A DNA stretch of 44,043 nt from Bacteroidia bacterium. Its GTDB lineage: Bacteria; Bacteroidota; Bacteroidia; Chitinophagales; Saprospiraceae. How positions within the stretch are numbered: position 1 is the first letter of the stretch; each line of letters starts with the position of its first letter. Below are positions 25,494 to 34,562 of this stretch, piece after piece. The notes below the pieces were generated by a model, which was not told where the DNA came from, searched no databases, and worked only from the letters and a program-made list of their open reading frames with translations. The stretch spans positions 1-44,043 of the forward strand of contig JAUHXV010000027.1 in assembly GCA_030426765.1 (NCBI GenBank), in the 5' to 3' direction. Both the position numbers and the translations under genes were made by a program.

Positions 25494-28400
25494 ATGACAA
25501 GACACAGCGCGAGCCTGCGAGGCCTCTACATACTATTAATTTTGCTGTCAGGTACTTCCCTTATCGGGCAATGCCCCCTGATTCCGGATTCGGACGTGGA
25601 TGATCATACCATGATGCTGTGTCCCGGAGATATGCTCACCATGAGTGCTACAGGAGAAAATCTTCCCCTGGGAAGCACAGTCGACTGGTATGTGACACAG
25701 GGAACTGAAAATCCATATGATGGCGAGGGCGTGCTGATCGGTTCCGGAATGGTCAATGATCCCAATGGTGTTATTGTAGAAGATTTTGTCTGGACGATTC
25801 CTGATGATTTTTGTGATGTCTTTCCTGGCAGCGGGTACGCGATCGTAGGTTTACCTAACCCGCCACCTGTAGACCCTTGTCTTGAGGTGCTCACACCGTA
25901 TTATGGTTTTCAGGTGAGCTGCACAACGATTGAACTGACAGGAGGAGGAGATGTATGTGAAGGCGATTGCCCCGAGGCGCCAACAGAGATTGTATTCAGC
26001 ATTGATGGAAATGACGGTCCGTATACCGTAGATATCGAAGTTTCAGCCACCCTCTTCGGCACCTTCCCAATCGATGATCTCGAAGTGTCTGATGGTGAGG
26101 TGCTATATATCTGTCTCGAAGGTGTTTTTCCTTCCTTTGATCCGGCCACAAATACCCTAAATGTTCCTGTACTGGCTATTGGCTTTATGGCATCTGTAGA
26201 AATCGTCTCAGCGGTATCTGCATCAGGTTGCCCGGTAGATCTTGATCAAAACGCAATCACACTGCACTTTATCGAATCACCCACATCCTTTCTGAGCGGA
26301 GATGAATCTATCTGCGCGGGTGAGTCTGTGGAACTCGATGGGAGTATCGGTGGCTCGGCCGAAACATTTGAATGGTCGACAAATGGCGATGGTGGTTTTT
26401 CCGACCCGAATAGCCTGGAGACAATGTACATACCCGGAGATGGTGATATCACCTCCGGTTCGGTATTGATTACTTTGTTCTCAATGGATCAAAACAGCTC
26501 GTGTATTCCGGGTGAGAGCTCTATTCTGGTAAACATAGAACCATCCTTAACGATTGAGGTTAATACGCCACTGACCATTTGTGATAACGATGTGGCGAAT
26601 GTGATTGCTATGCTAACAGGGAGTTCTGTAGAATGCATTTGGGAGACTGACGGAGATGGCACATTTGATGATCCTGCTGCGACCAATACGTTCTACAATC
26701 CGGGTTTTTTCGATATTCAGAATGGGCAGGTGACACTGTACTATAATCCGGTCGATCCCGATGCTTGTGTGCAAAGCAATGAACCCCTGCAACTGACAAT
26801 CGTCCCCGCACCTGAAGTGGATATCCCGCAAGATCTGGAAATTTGCGAAGGGGATATTGTTGTGATTAGTATAGATGTGAGTGGAGATTATTCTTCTATC
26901 AACTGGAGTTATCCGGGTGATGGTATGTTGGTCGTGGACGATGATTTTAATGTCACCTACACACCCGGGCCGATGGATATCGATAATCAGTTTTTTGTCG
27001 TATCCGTATCGATTGTAAGTGCCTTTCCGGCATGTGGTGAGATCACCTACAATATACCGGTGTATGTGGTATTATGCGATTGCCCGGACTTCGAAACTGT
27101 AGCCCCTTCCACGCCATTATGTTTTGCTGATACCTTAAACCTTGATGATATACTCATTGCGGGAGGTTCAGGCATGTGGACGATTACTCAGGTGCCTCCG
27201 GGTGCAAATCCCGCCACAATCTCCGGCGATCTTTTTATCACAGACATGGCAGACCCGGGAACTTACACAGTGACGTATACCCTTAACTTTCCTGAACCGG
27301 GTTGCCCCGCCACACAAAGCGAAGAAGTACTGGTGATCGGTGCAACAATGGCCGATGCAGGCATGGACGTCGCATTCTGTGGATATCAATCTGTTTCGCT
27401 CAATGGGATGATGGATCCTCCCGGCTTACATCCTGTACAGTGGGAATCCACAGGCGATGGGTTTTTTACTGACCCTATGAGTTTGTCAACAACCTATATC
27501 CTCGGAGCAGGTGATTCTTTATCAGCCCAACTGGACCTGGTCCTGCATGTCCTGGATACAGTGTGCGAATCGGTGACAGATACGATTACATTGTATTTCC
27601 GCCAGCCACCGGTGACCACATTTGTAAATGATACCATATTGGTATGTAATATGCCTGAGAATGGCTCGGTGATCAATTTTAACGCATTGATTACTGGAGG
27701 AGATTCTATGGGCGTGTGGTCAAACCCATTTGGAGTGCCGGTTGATTTTTCAATGATAGACTCGGTGGATTTTGACGGTCTCGCGGAAGGTTTTTATATG
27801 TTTCAATATGAAACCAACTCTGCTATGTCTCCGTGTTCGGAAACGGTGTATACGATCGTTGTCAGCGTAGAGGAATGTGATTGCCCATTCCTGATGATCA
27901 GTAATGCTCCTGAGGGTATATGCAATTCACTTCCGTCACTTCCTTTGGACCCGTTTATACAATCAGGTGGTCCGGGAACCTGGTCAGTGATCTCGACACC
28001 ACCCGGAGGAAATCCGGCAACCGTGTCGGGCTCTTTTCTGACGATAGGGGGCGCTGATCCGGGCGTTTATGGATTGCGATTTACACTGGATGCTGCTCCA
28101 TTGACCGGATGTCCCGATAGCGCGGAATTTCTTGTAACTATTCAGGAACCGGCATTGCTTAGTATATCCAATGACACTTCGATATGTGGCATGGAAAATC
28201 TTCAGTCAGCAGCCGTCACCGGCGGATCCGCGATTGGGGTTGCATGGATCAGTTCAGGCACGGGTATGTTTGATGATACTTCAGCGCTTCAACCTGTATA
28301 CACACCTTCGCAAATGGATGTGATGAGTGGAACAGTACTGCTCATTGCCGAAGCGGTAGACACCTTTGGGTTTTGTCCGGTAGAGCGAGATACAATCGAA

Positions 28401-30182
28401 CTGACGATTCAGACACCTCCCTTCGCAACTTTCAGTGCACTTTCTGATACATTGTGCAATCACCCGGATAGCATTACAATTATTAACCTGATGTCATTTA
28501 TTTCCGCAGGGGATAACAGTGGTGTCTGGACAGATGTGGACGGGGCAGGTGTGGACTTAACGGATCCCACCATTGTCGATTTTGAATCGGTAATTGCAGG
28601 AACCTATACATTCGGGTATGAGACCCAATCAGCTGTATTACCATGCACCGATAGTATGTATACTTTTACGGTCGTGGTGGAGGACTGCGCTTGTCCTGCA
28701 CTGTTAATAGAAAATCAGATGCTTCAGTTCTGCGAAGGCGATTCATTTAATCTTGCGGATCTTGTAATCAACGCGGATCCCGGAACATGGTCGATCATCA
28801 GTGGTCCTTTTGGGTTTTGGCCAGATATAACAGGATCGATGATGTGGACGAATGGTGCTACAGGTGGAAGCTATCAGATTGAATACCGATTGAATGATTC
28901 TGTTCCCGATTGTCCTGCATCACTGACAATTCCCATGGAGATTAATCTACCTCCGACCTACAGTATCACCAATATTACCTGTGACCCCGATCATATCTAC
29001 TATGAAGTCATCATCGAAACGGATGCTGCAAGTGTCATGTCTGATTTTGGGATAGTGACGCCGCTTGGATCAGATGGGTTCAGCATTGATTCGATTGATG
29101 CCGGCCAAAATGTTCAGCTTGATCTGGTGTCTTCTTCAGGATGCAGTGTGGCGATTGGGATTACGGCCCCGGATTGTGACTGTACACTGTTTATAGAAGA
29201 TATCGCGGACACACTTTATTTCTGCCCGGGAGACACATTTGTATTAATTCCGTTTGTCACCGGCGCACAAGGGTTGCCATTTTCCACCTGGTATACACCG
29301 AGTGGTACCATTATGTGGCCTACACTTGCGCTTACTCAGGAAGGACAGTATATATGGCAGGTTGTAGATGAAGCAGGTTGTGAAGAAAGAGATACGTTCC
29401 ACGTGTCATTTTCCGGTCCGGTCATAACGGAATGGACCATAAATCCGCAAAGGTGTCCGGAGATCGCGAATGGCTCTATCTCCATTGATGAAATACATGC
29501 GGGTAGCCCTCCTTTCGTCATTACTGTGAATAACGGAGCGCCTGACAGTTTTACCAATACCCCATATCATATTGAAAATCTTGCTGCGGGGAATTATTAT
29601 GTAATGCTCACTGATAATTCAGGATGTACAACCAGCGAGTTGATTAATGTCTACACATTCGGTATAGGAGCTTTAGAGATTGGGCCAGACAGAACTATTC
29701 AAAAAGGGGATAGTGTTTTTATACAGCCATATGCAGACGAAATAAGTATCATGTCTGTTACCTGGGATCCACCATTACTCAACACCGGTATTGAAGACTT
29801 CTGGTATACACCGGATGTCACTACATTACTTTCAGTGATCGTGGAGGATACATCCGGATGCGTATATACAGATGAATTGCTGATCTCCGTCTTTGAAGCA
29901 GAGCGATTTTACATACCGAATATATTCTCACCGAATCAGGATGGCATCAATGATGTATTCGAGATTGTCACCAATCTGCCCGATGAGTTTTTGCTTTCAC
30001 TGGAAATTTTTGATCGATGGGGCAATATGATTCATCAGCAAAACAGCCTGCCGCCTTTTCAATGGGATGGCACTTTTAAAAACGAAGCAATGCAAAGCGG
30101 CGTATATGTCTATCGTATAACGTGGAAGAATCAGGATGGCGATGTTAAGACAAAAGCAGGTGATGTAACGTTACTTCGCTAA
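25494..30182 (+). CDS. Giant secreted protein with T9SS type B (gliding-associated) sorting domain
   Basis: 1562 residues. A signal peptide (about 1-25) is followed by tandem beta-sandwich repeats and a C-terminal domain of the gliding motility-associated type (about 1470-1562), starting FYIPNIFSPNQDGINDVFEI and ending KAGDVTLLR. This is the signal for export by the type IX secretion system. The middle shows PKD-like modules with a recurring W.(T/S).GDG.F.DP pattern (at least five copies). It also has three longer repeats opening with CDCP/CACP and containing GTWSVIS. It is acidic and Cys-rich, consistent with a surface adhesin or filament; no enzymatic domain is seen. Own promoter box 10 bases upstream. 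Confidence 0.9.
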   Translation: MTRHSASLRGLYILLILLSGTSLIGQCPLIPDSDVDDHTMMLCPGDMLTMSATGENLPLGSTVDWYVTQGTENPYDGEGVLIGSGMVNDPNGVIVEDFVWTIPDDFCDVFPGSGYAIVGLPNPPPVDPCLEVLTPYYGFQVSCTTIELTGGGDVCEGDCPEAPTEIVFSIDGNDGPYTVDIEVSATLFGTFPIDDLEVSDGEVLYICLEGVFPSFDPATNTLNVPVLAIGFMASVEIVSAVSASGCPVDLDQNAITLHFIESPTSFLSGDESICAGESVELDGSIGGSAETFEWSTNGDGGFSDPNSLETMYIPGDGDITSGSVLITLFSMDQNSSCIPGESSILVNIEPSLTIEVNTPLTICDNDVANVIAMLTGSSVECIWETDGDGTFDDPAATNTFYNPGFFDIQNGQVTLYYNPVDPDACVQSNEPLQLTIVPAPEVDIPQDLEICEGDIVVISIDVSGDYSSINWSYPGDGMLVVDDDFNVTYTPGPMDIDNQFFVVSVSIVSAFPACGEITYNIPVYVVLCDCPDFETVAPSTPLCFADTLNLDDILIAGGSGMWTITQVPPGANPATISGDLFITDMADPGTYTVTYTLNFPEPGCPATQSEEVLVIGATMADAGMDVAFCGYQSVSLNGMMDPPGLHPVQWESTGDGFFTDPMSLSTTYILGAGDSLSAQLDLVLHVLDTVCESVTDTITLYFRQPPVTTFVNDTILVCNMPENGSVINFNALITGGDSMGVWSNPFGVPVDFSMIDSVDFDGLAEGFYMFQYETNSAMSPCSETVYTIVVSVEECDCPFLMISNAPEGICNSLPSLPLDPFIQSGGPGTWSVISTPPGGNPATVSGSFLTIGGADPGVYGLRFTLDAAPLTGCPDSAEFLVTIQEPALLSISNDTSICGMENLQSAAVTGGSAIGVAWISSGTGMFDDTSALQPVYTPSQMDVMSGTVLLIAEAVDTFGFCPVERDTIELTIQTPPFATFSALSDTLCNHPDSITIINLMSFISAGDNSGVWTDVDGAGVDLTDPTIVDFESVIAGTYTFGYETQSAVLPCTDSMYTFTVVVEDCACPALLIENQMLQFCEGDSFNLADLVINADPGTWSIISGPFGFWPDITGSMMWTNGATGGSYQIEYRLNDSVPDCPASLTIPMEINLPPTYSITNITCDPDHIYYEVIIETDAASVMSDFGIVTPLGSDGFSIDSIDAGQNVQLDLVSSSGCSVAIGITAPDCDCTLFIEDIADTLYFCPGDTFVLIPFVTGAQGLPFSTWYTPSGTIMWPTLALTQEGQYIWQVVDEAGCEERDTFHVSFSGPVITEWTINPQRCPEIANGSISIDEIHAGSPPFVITVNNGAPDSFTNTPYHIENLAAGNYYVMLTDNSGCTTSELINVYTFGIGALEIGPDRTIQKGDSVFIQPYADEISIMSVTWDPPLLNTGIEDFWYTPDVTTLLSVIVEDTSGCVYTDELLISVFEAERFYIPNIFSPNQDGINDVFEIVTNLPDEFLLSLEIFDRWGNMIHQQNSLPPFQWDGTFKNEAMQSGVYVYRITWKNQDGDVKTKAGDVTLLR

Positions 30183-30186
30183 TACG

Positions 30187-30819
30187 TTATCGAATGCCCA
30201 GTATTTTATGGGTTTGCACGCTGAGTTTCCATTGAGGATGGTCCAGACAGTATTGGGATGCCCATTGGGTGTGTTCCCTGATTTGTGGCCCATCCATAGG
30301 TTGTAGATAGAAATGATCAAACGACCATGCTGTAAAATCGGATGGATCTATTCCTGCCTGGCGGACAACAAGCTTTAGCTCATTTCCGGATCTAACCACA
30401 ATCTCAGTATTTGCTTTCGGACTTACGCATACCCAGTCAATTCCCTTGGGAAGGGAAATTGTCCCATTAGTTTCGATAGCGATGGTGAAATGATATTGGT
30501 GCAGCGCTTCAATCAGAGGTGCATCTAACTGTAGTAACGGCTCTCCACCGGTGCATACCACATACTTATGCGTTGCCTCTTTCGGCCAGAGGTTATTCAC
30601 TTTCTGAGCAAGTTCTTCCGCTGTATATTTTCCGCCTTCCGGACCATCTGTGCCGACAAATTCGGTATCACAAAATTGACAAATCGCATCTGATCGGTCT
30701 TCTTCCCGTCCACTCCATAGATTACATCCGGCGAACCGAAGGAAAATGGCGGGTCGTCCCGTATGTGCACCTTCCCCCTGCAAAGTGTAGTAGATCTCCT
30801 TGATACTGTACTTAGCCAT
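30187..30819 (-). CDS. queE: 7-carboxy-7-deazaguanine synthase QueE
   Basis: 210 residues; a radical SAM enzyme that converts carboxytetrahydropterin to 7-carboxy-7-deazaguanine in queuosine biosynthesis. The cluster cysteines are Cys32, Cys47 and Cys50, giving the unusual CX14CX2C spacing known for the Burkholderia-type QueE rather than CX3CX2C. The loop between them is GCNLWSGREEDRSDAICQFC. The glycine-rich VCTGGEPLLQLD that contacts SAM is present. Its start overlaps the ridA stop by 8 bases, so the two are co-translated. The other queuosine genes are not in the window. Confidence 0.94.
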   Translation of the reverse strand: MAKYSIKEIYYTLQGEGAHTGRPAIFLRFAGCNLWSGREEDRSDAICQFCDTEFVGTDGPEGGKYTAEELAQKVNNLWPKEATHKYVVCTGGEPLLQLDAPLIEALHQYHFTIAIETNGTISLPKGIDWVCVSPKANTEIVVRSGNELKLVVRQAGIDPSDFTAWSFDHFYLQPMDGPQIREHTQWASQYCLDHPQWKLSVQTHKILGIR

Positions 30820-31222
30820 GGATGCTCGATGTCGTTTTCGCAGTAGCTTCTATCTCAACAAGGTATTCCGGTGAGATCAATTGGGCAACTTCCACCATGG
30901 TAGTCACCGGTCTGATGTCTTGGAAAAATTCGCCATGGGCTTTTCCAATGAGTTCCCATTGAGAGATATCTGTGACAAACATCCTCGTTCTCACCACATC
31001 CTCCATGCGGCCGTCCAGCGCTTCAATGGCCTCCTGTATGATCGTCAGAATACGCTTAGTTTGCGCATATGCATCCCCTGGCGCAAAAGGATTGCCCTGA
31101 GGGTCTACCGCACAGGTGCCTGACACTTCAATCGTATCACCGACACGAACGGCCCGCGAATAGCCGACAATGGATTCCCATTTAGCTCCCGATGCGATTT
31201 GCTGGCGATGTTTGTTTTCCAT
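30812..31222 (-). CDS. RidA-family reactive intermediate deaminase
   Basis: 136 residues of the RidA/YjgF/Rid superfamily. The conserved arginine lies in VRTRMFVTDI and the acidic end of the active-site strand in YLVEIEATA. Members deaminate reactive enamine/imine intermediates; this one has the longer form with GAKWESIVGYSRAVRVGDTIEVSG at the N-terminus, so it may belong to a Rid subgroup with another substrate. First gene of a two-gene operon with queE (8-base overlap), from a well-formed promoter. Confidence 0.9.
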   Translation of the reverse strand: MENKHRQQIASGAKWESIVGYSRAVRVGDTIEVSGTCAVDPQGNPFAPGDAYAQTKRILTIIQEAIEALDGRMEDVVRTRMFVTDISQWELIGKAHGEFFQDIRPVTTMVEVAQLISPEYLVEIEATAKTTSSIHG

Positions 31223-31236
31223 AGATGTATTTATGG

Positions 31237-31266
31237 CAAAGGTAATCGGATCAACCCGATTTCAAA
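31237..31266 (-). promoter_or_regulatory. ridA-queE promoter
   Basis: On the minus strand TTTG (31266-31263), an 18-base spacer and TACCTTTG (31244-31237) match the Bacteroidota consensus. The -7 box ends 14 bases before the ridA ATG, so the leader is very short. Confidence 0.65.
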
Positions 31267-31277
31267 CTGAATGCATA

Positions 31278-32147
31278 CTAAGTAAGGAATTTATGGATGG
31301 CGGTAAAAATTACCGGAGCCAGAATCATCATTCCGTCAATCAATCCACAGTAATAGTAATCGTCCTGAATGCGATAACTTATCGGGATAAGGGGCAGGGT
31401 GAGCAGCACCAAACCAAAGACCGTAAGGGCATATGACGCATTCAGGTATTGAAAAGAAACCACCGCGCTTAACAGCGCAATGACAATCGCGATCACCCTG
31501 GCAATCCGAAGGACTTGCGATTTTCCAAAACGCGAAGCGATGTTGATAAGGCCGACACGCTGGTCAACAGAAATATCTCGGATCTCGAATGGAATGGTCA
31601 GCAAGATGATAAACAGCATCCGCTCCAGTCCATGCATCGCTGCCATGGACAAGGTGCTTTGTGAAAAATAGATCATGGGCACGAAAGCGGTCAGCCATCC
31701 CCAGGACCACCCTATCATAATGATTTTGCCCCAACCCAAATCGCGCAGCCTTTTTCTTCCCGGGAGAATAGGGAGCACATATCCCCCAGCTATGACACCA
31801 CCCGGAATCAGATAAGCCAGCAGCGTGAGGTCACCCATCTGTACGAACAACCAAACACTGAGGAGACTCCATGCTCCGGTATATACCCAGATATGCGATT
31901 TATATCGACGGATGATATCAAATCGATTCGAATCACGGACGCGTTCCACGCGTTTAAGACCGACTACTCTGTGCGCACAATAGAGGCCGGCAGTCGAGGT
32001 GCCAACAAATAAAACGTATGTCAGGTGATGAGAAAGAGTACCTGTAAGTTCAAAAGAAAATGCGGTGATGCATGCAGCACATAAACCGATAAAGGTGCCG
32101 CCGTACAGCAGCAGGTTGATGGCATCGCGCAGTATCTTATTGATCAA
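31278..32147 (-). CDS. UbiA-superfamily-like membrane protein
   Basis: 289 residues with about eight to nine hydrophobic helices, resembling UbiA prenyltransferases. The second Asp-rich motif is recognisable (RDISVDQRVGLINIASRFGK, containing DxxxD). At the place of the first NDxxD-type motif the sequence reads LYCAHRVVGLKRVE, which lacks the aspartates. Prenyl transfer may therefore be altered or lost. It starts within the end of the M42 peptidase gene (11-base overlap) and is the last gene of the pyrE operon. Substrate and function unknown. Confidence 0.7.
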   Translation of the reverse strand: MINKILRDAINLLLYGGTFIGLCAACITAFSFELTGTLSHHLTYVLFVGTSTAGLYCAHRVVGLKRVERVRDSNRFDIIRRYKSHIWVYTGAWSLLSVWLFVQMGDLTLLAYLIPGGVIAGGYVLPILPGRKRLRDLGWGKIIMIGWSWGWLTAFVPMIYFSQSTLSMAAMHGLERMLFIILLTIPFEIRDISVDQRVGLINIASRFGKSQVLRIARVIAIVIALLSAVVSFQYLNASYALTVFGLVLLTLPLIPISYRIQDDYYYCGLIDGMMILAPVIFTAIHKFLT

Positions 32148-33213
32148 AGTATTTAAAGTTATGGCCTGATTTTATTTTTTTCAAAGTGCAGGTGATCAAC
32201 TCAATGAGTTGCTCCACATCTTTAAAATTGGCCATTTCCACCGTCGTATGCATGTAGCGCAAAGGAATGGATATCAATGCAGAAGGAATACCCCCATTGG
32301 CATATGCAAAAGCATCGGTATCTGTTCCGGTGGTGCGCGACGAGGCCACACGTTGAAATGGTATTTTGTTTTTAACGGCCGTGTCTTCAATCAGACTCAG
32401 CAATTTTCGGTGTACGGAAGGCGCATGAGCAATAGCAGGGCCTAAACCTAGTTTTACATCGCCTTCTATTTTTGCATCAATTAAAGGGGTGCTGGTATCA
32501 TGAGTCACATCCGTTACGATCGCGACATCCGGTTTGATCGTCTGTGCGATCATATGTGCGCCGTGCAGGCCGACTTCCTCCTGCACCGAATTGACGATAT
32601 AAAGCGAGTAGGGGAGTTTGATTTTCTGCTGGTGAATTTTGCGCGCCACTTCTGCAATGCAGTACCCGCCCAGGCGATTGTCCAGCGCGCGTCCGATAAA
32701 GTGTTTTTTATTGATTTCCTCATACCCATCGTCATAGGTAATGACGCAACCCACATGGATGCCCATGGACTCGACTTCTTTTTTGTCCTTTGCCCCGACA
32801 TCAATGAAGATATTGTCCATAGACGGGGAAAGCGATGAAGATTTGCCTTTGCGTACATGGATCGCCGGCCAACCAAAAACACCGCGCACAATACCTTTTG
32901 GGGTATGAATATTGACGCGACGACTGGCCGCAATCGTCTGGTCAGAACCTCCGTTGCGGATGACATGAATATTGCCTTTGTCGGAGATATAGTTTACGTA
33001 CCAGCTGATTTCATCGGCATGGCTTTCAATGACGACTTTATATTTTTTTCCGGGATTAATGATCGCATAAGCTGTGCCATAGACATCAGTATGCCATTCA
33101 TCTACGAAGGGTTTGATATACTCAATCCATAATTCCTGCCCTTTGTTTTCATGCCCGGTAGGGCTTGCATTTTCCAGGTACTTCTTTAGAAAGGTTTTCG
33201 ATTTTCTATCCAT
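32137..33213 (-). CDS. M42-family metallo-aminopeptidase
   Basis: 358 residues of the M42 glutamyl aminopeptidase/endoglucanase-type family (TET-like). Metal-site segments are present: ESHADEISW (His65, Asp67), GRALDNRLGGY, VQEEVGLHGAH with the catalytic/metal Glu pair, TDVTHD, and the late HTTVEMAN histidine. These cobalt/zinc enzymes trim peptides in the cytoplasm as large oligomers. It lies 5 bases after pyrE and overlaps the UbiA-like gene by 11 bases, so it is in the same operon. Identification secure; substrate preference not predictable. Confidence 0.93.
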   Translation of the reverse strand: MDRKSKTFLKKYLENASPTGHENKGQELWIEYIKPFVDEWHTDVYGTAYAIINPGKKYKVVIESHADEISWYVNYISDKGNIHVIRNGGSDQTIAASRRVNIHTPKGIVRGVFGWPAIHVRKGKSSSLSPSMDNIFIDVGAKDKKEVESMGIHVGCVITYDDGYEEINKKHFIGRALDNRLGGYCIAEVARKIHQQKIKLPYSLYIVNSVQEEVGLHGAHMIAQTIKPDVAIVTDVTHDTSTPLIDAKIEGDVKLGLGPAIAHAPSVHRKLLSLIEDTAVKNKIPFQRVASSRTTGTDTDAFAYANGGIPSALISIPLRYMHTTVEMANFKDVEQLIELITCTLKKIKSGHNFKYFDQ

Positions 33214-33218
33214 CTTGA

Positions 33219-33878
33219 TTACTGAGACATTGATGTTTGTGAGGAGAGGTACTGTTCCGACCAGGCAATCGGGTCATGAGACCACTGACTTAACAGCTCC
33301 ATGTGATGAGGTTCGATTAACTTTTTATCCATCGCCACTTTCAAAACAGTTGGGAAATTGGTCAGGGTGATATAAGGACAAATGGCTTCTTTAAATGCCT
33401 GTTTAGCTTTTGCCAAATCGTACTGAAAGATAGCTAACACGCCGACCACTTCAGAAGGGATTTTTCTAACGGCCTCTACAGCCTGAAGGCTGCTCATGCC
33501 GGTGGAAATCAGATCTTCAATGACGAGGACTTTTGCATGTTCACGTATATGTCCTTCGATCAGATTCTGACGTCCATGCTCCTTTGGCTTGGACCGCACG
33601 TAGGCAAAAGGGAGTTTTAATCGATCTGCCAACAGGACACCCGCAGGGATGCCGGCAGTGGCTACACCGGCAATAGTATCAAAGAATTCAAAATCTTTTA
33701 CCACCTTAGCCATTAAATCAATTACGTACGTTCTGATTTCAGGGTGGGAAAGTAAAACACGGTTGTCACAATAGATAGGTGACCGCAGGCCGGAAGCCCA
33801 GGTAAAAGGATTGTCCGGTTGAATACGCACCGCACCCGTTTCGAGTAGTTTGGATGCAAGTATTTGATTATTAATCAT
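33219..33878 (-). CDS. pyrE: Orotate phosphoribosyltransferase
   Basis: 219 residues from the ATG at 33878. A longer frame to 34019 would overlap the divergent NUDIX gene and adds no family sequence. It transfers the phosphoribosyl group from PRPP to orotate, forming OMP in pyrimidine synthesis. The PRPP-binding motif VLVIEDLISTGMSS is present, with ASGLRSPIYCDNR near the N-terminus and TAGIPAGVLLADRL. The M42 and UbiA-like genes follow closely. The promoter (33901-33908) lies inside the first codons of the divergent NUDIX gene. Confidence 0.95.
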   Translation of the reverse strand: MINNQILASKLLETGAVRIQPDNPFTWASGLRSPIYCDNRVLLSHPEIRTYVIDLMAKVVKDFEFFDTIAGVATAGIPAGVLLADRLKLPFAYVRSKPKEHGRQNLIEGHIREHAKVLVIEDLISTGMSSLQAVEAVRKIPSEVVGVLAIFQYDLAKAKQAFKEAICPYITLTNFPTVLKVAMDKKLIEPHHMELLSQWSHDPIAWSEQYLSSQTSMSQ

Positions 33879-33891
33879 TTGCGAATAAATA

Positions 33892-34554
33892 ATGTTGATG
33901 CAAAGGTATAAAATATACATTAACGAAAGTCCTCTGATCCTCACGCAGACATCGGCCTTTGATGATGAAACTGCTTTCGAACGATCGCTGATCCATGCCA
34001 AGTATCTGGGCAAGCGCAAAGTGCTGATGAACTACATCAAAGTGCTGGAGAAAAATAAGCATCACGAGGGGATTATCATTCAGGCCGATGACCTTGAACA
34101 ATTATGGTATGACTTCAAGTCACTGTATTATTATATCAAAGCCGGTGGCGGTCTGGTCCTCAATAAATATGGTAAAGTGCTGCTGATCTTTCGCAGAGGG
34201 GTTTGGGACTTGCCAAAAGGAAAACAAGATCCTGGAGAAACCCTGGCCGAAACAGCTGTCCGCGAGGTGATAGAGGAAACAGGAATTCCGGACGTGGAGA
34301 TCGTAGAGAAACTGGGTAACGGCTATCATTGCTACCTGATGGGCGGACAACGCACCCTCAAGCGAACCAGGTGGTATCTGATGAAGACCGATGCACCGGA
34401 AAAAATGGTGCTCCAAAAAGCAGAAGGCATACAGGATGCCGCATGGTTTGACCCGAAAGAAATTCCCACACTGAATATGCCGATGTACAACAATATCCGA
34501 GATGTCCTGGTTCGGTATTACAACGACAAATTAAGTCCTTCTGAAAAGACCTAG
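33892..34554 (+). CDS. NUDIX hydrolase
   Basis: 220 residues. The Nudix box is complete: GKQDPGETLAETAVREVIEE followed by TGI fits Gx5Ex7REUxEExGU and binds the catalytic magnesium. An N-terminal domain of about 100 residues (MQRYKIYINESPLIL...) precedes it; this longer form is common in Bacteroidota, and its substrate is unknown. The start is either ATG 33892 or ATG 33898, only 13-19 bases from the divergent pyrE start. It converges on the PLP-binding protein gene 8 bases downstream. Confidence 0.92.
   Translation: MLMQRYKIYINESPLILTQTSAFDDETAFERSLIHAKYLGKRKVLMNYIKVLEKNKHHEGIIIQADDLEQLWYDFKSLYYYIKAGGGLVLNKYGKVLLIFRRGVWDLPKGKQDPGETLAETAVREVIEETGIPDVEIVEKLGNGYHCYLMGGQRTLKRTRWYLMKTDAPEKMVLQKAEGIQDAAWFDPKEIPTLNMPMYNNIRDVLVRYYNDKLSPSEKT
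33901..33908 (-). promoter_or_regulatory. pyrE promoter -7 box inside the NUDIX gene
   Basis: On the minus strand TACCTTTG is an exact -7 match, 22 bases before the pyrE ATG. On the plus strand these bases are NUDIX codons, so the two 5' ends overlap. Confidence 0.5.
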
Positions 34555-34562
34555 CCATACGT

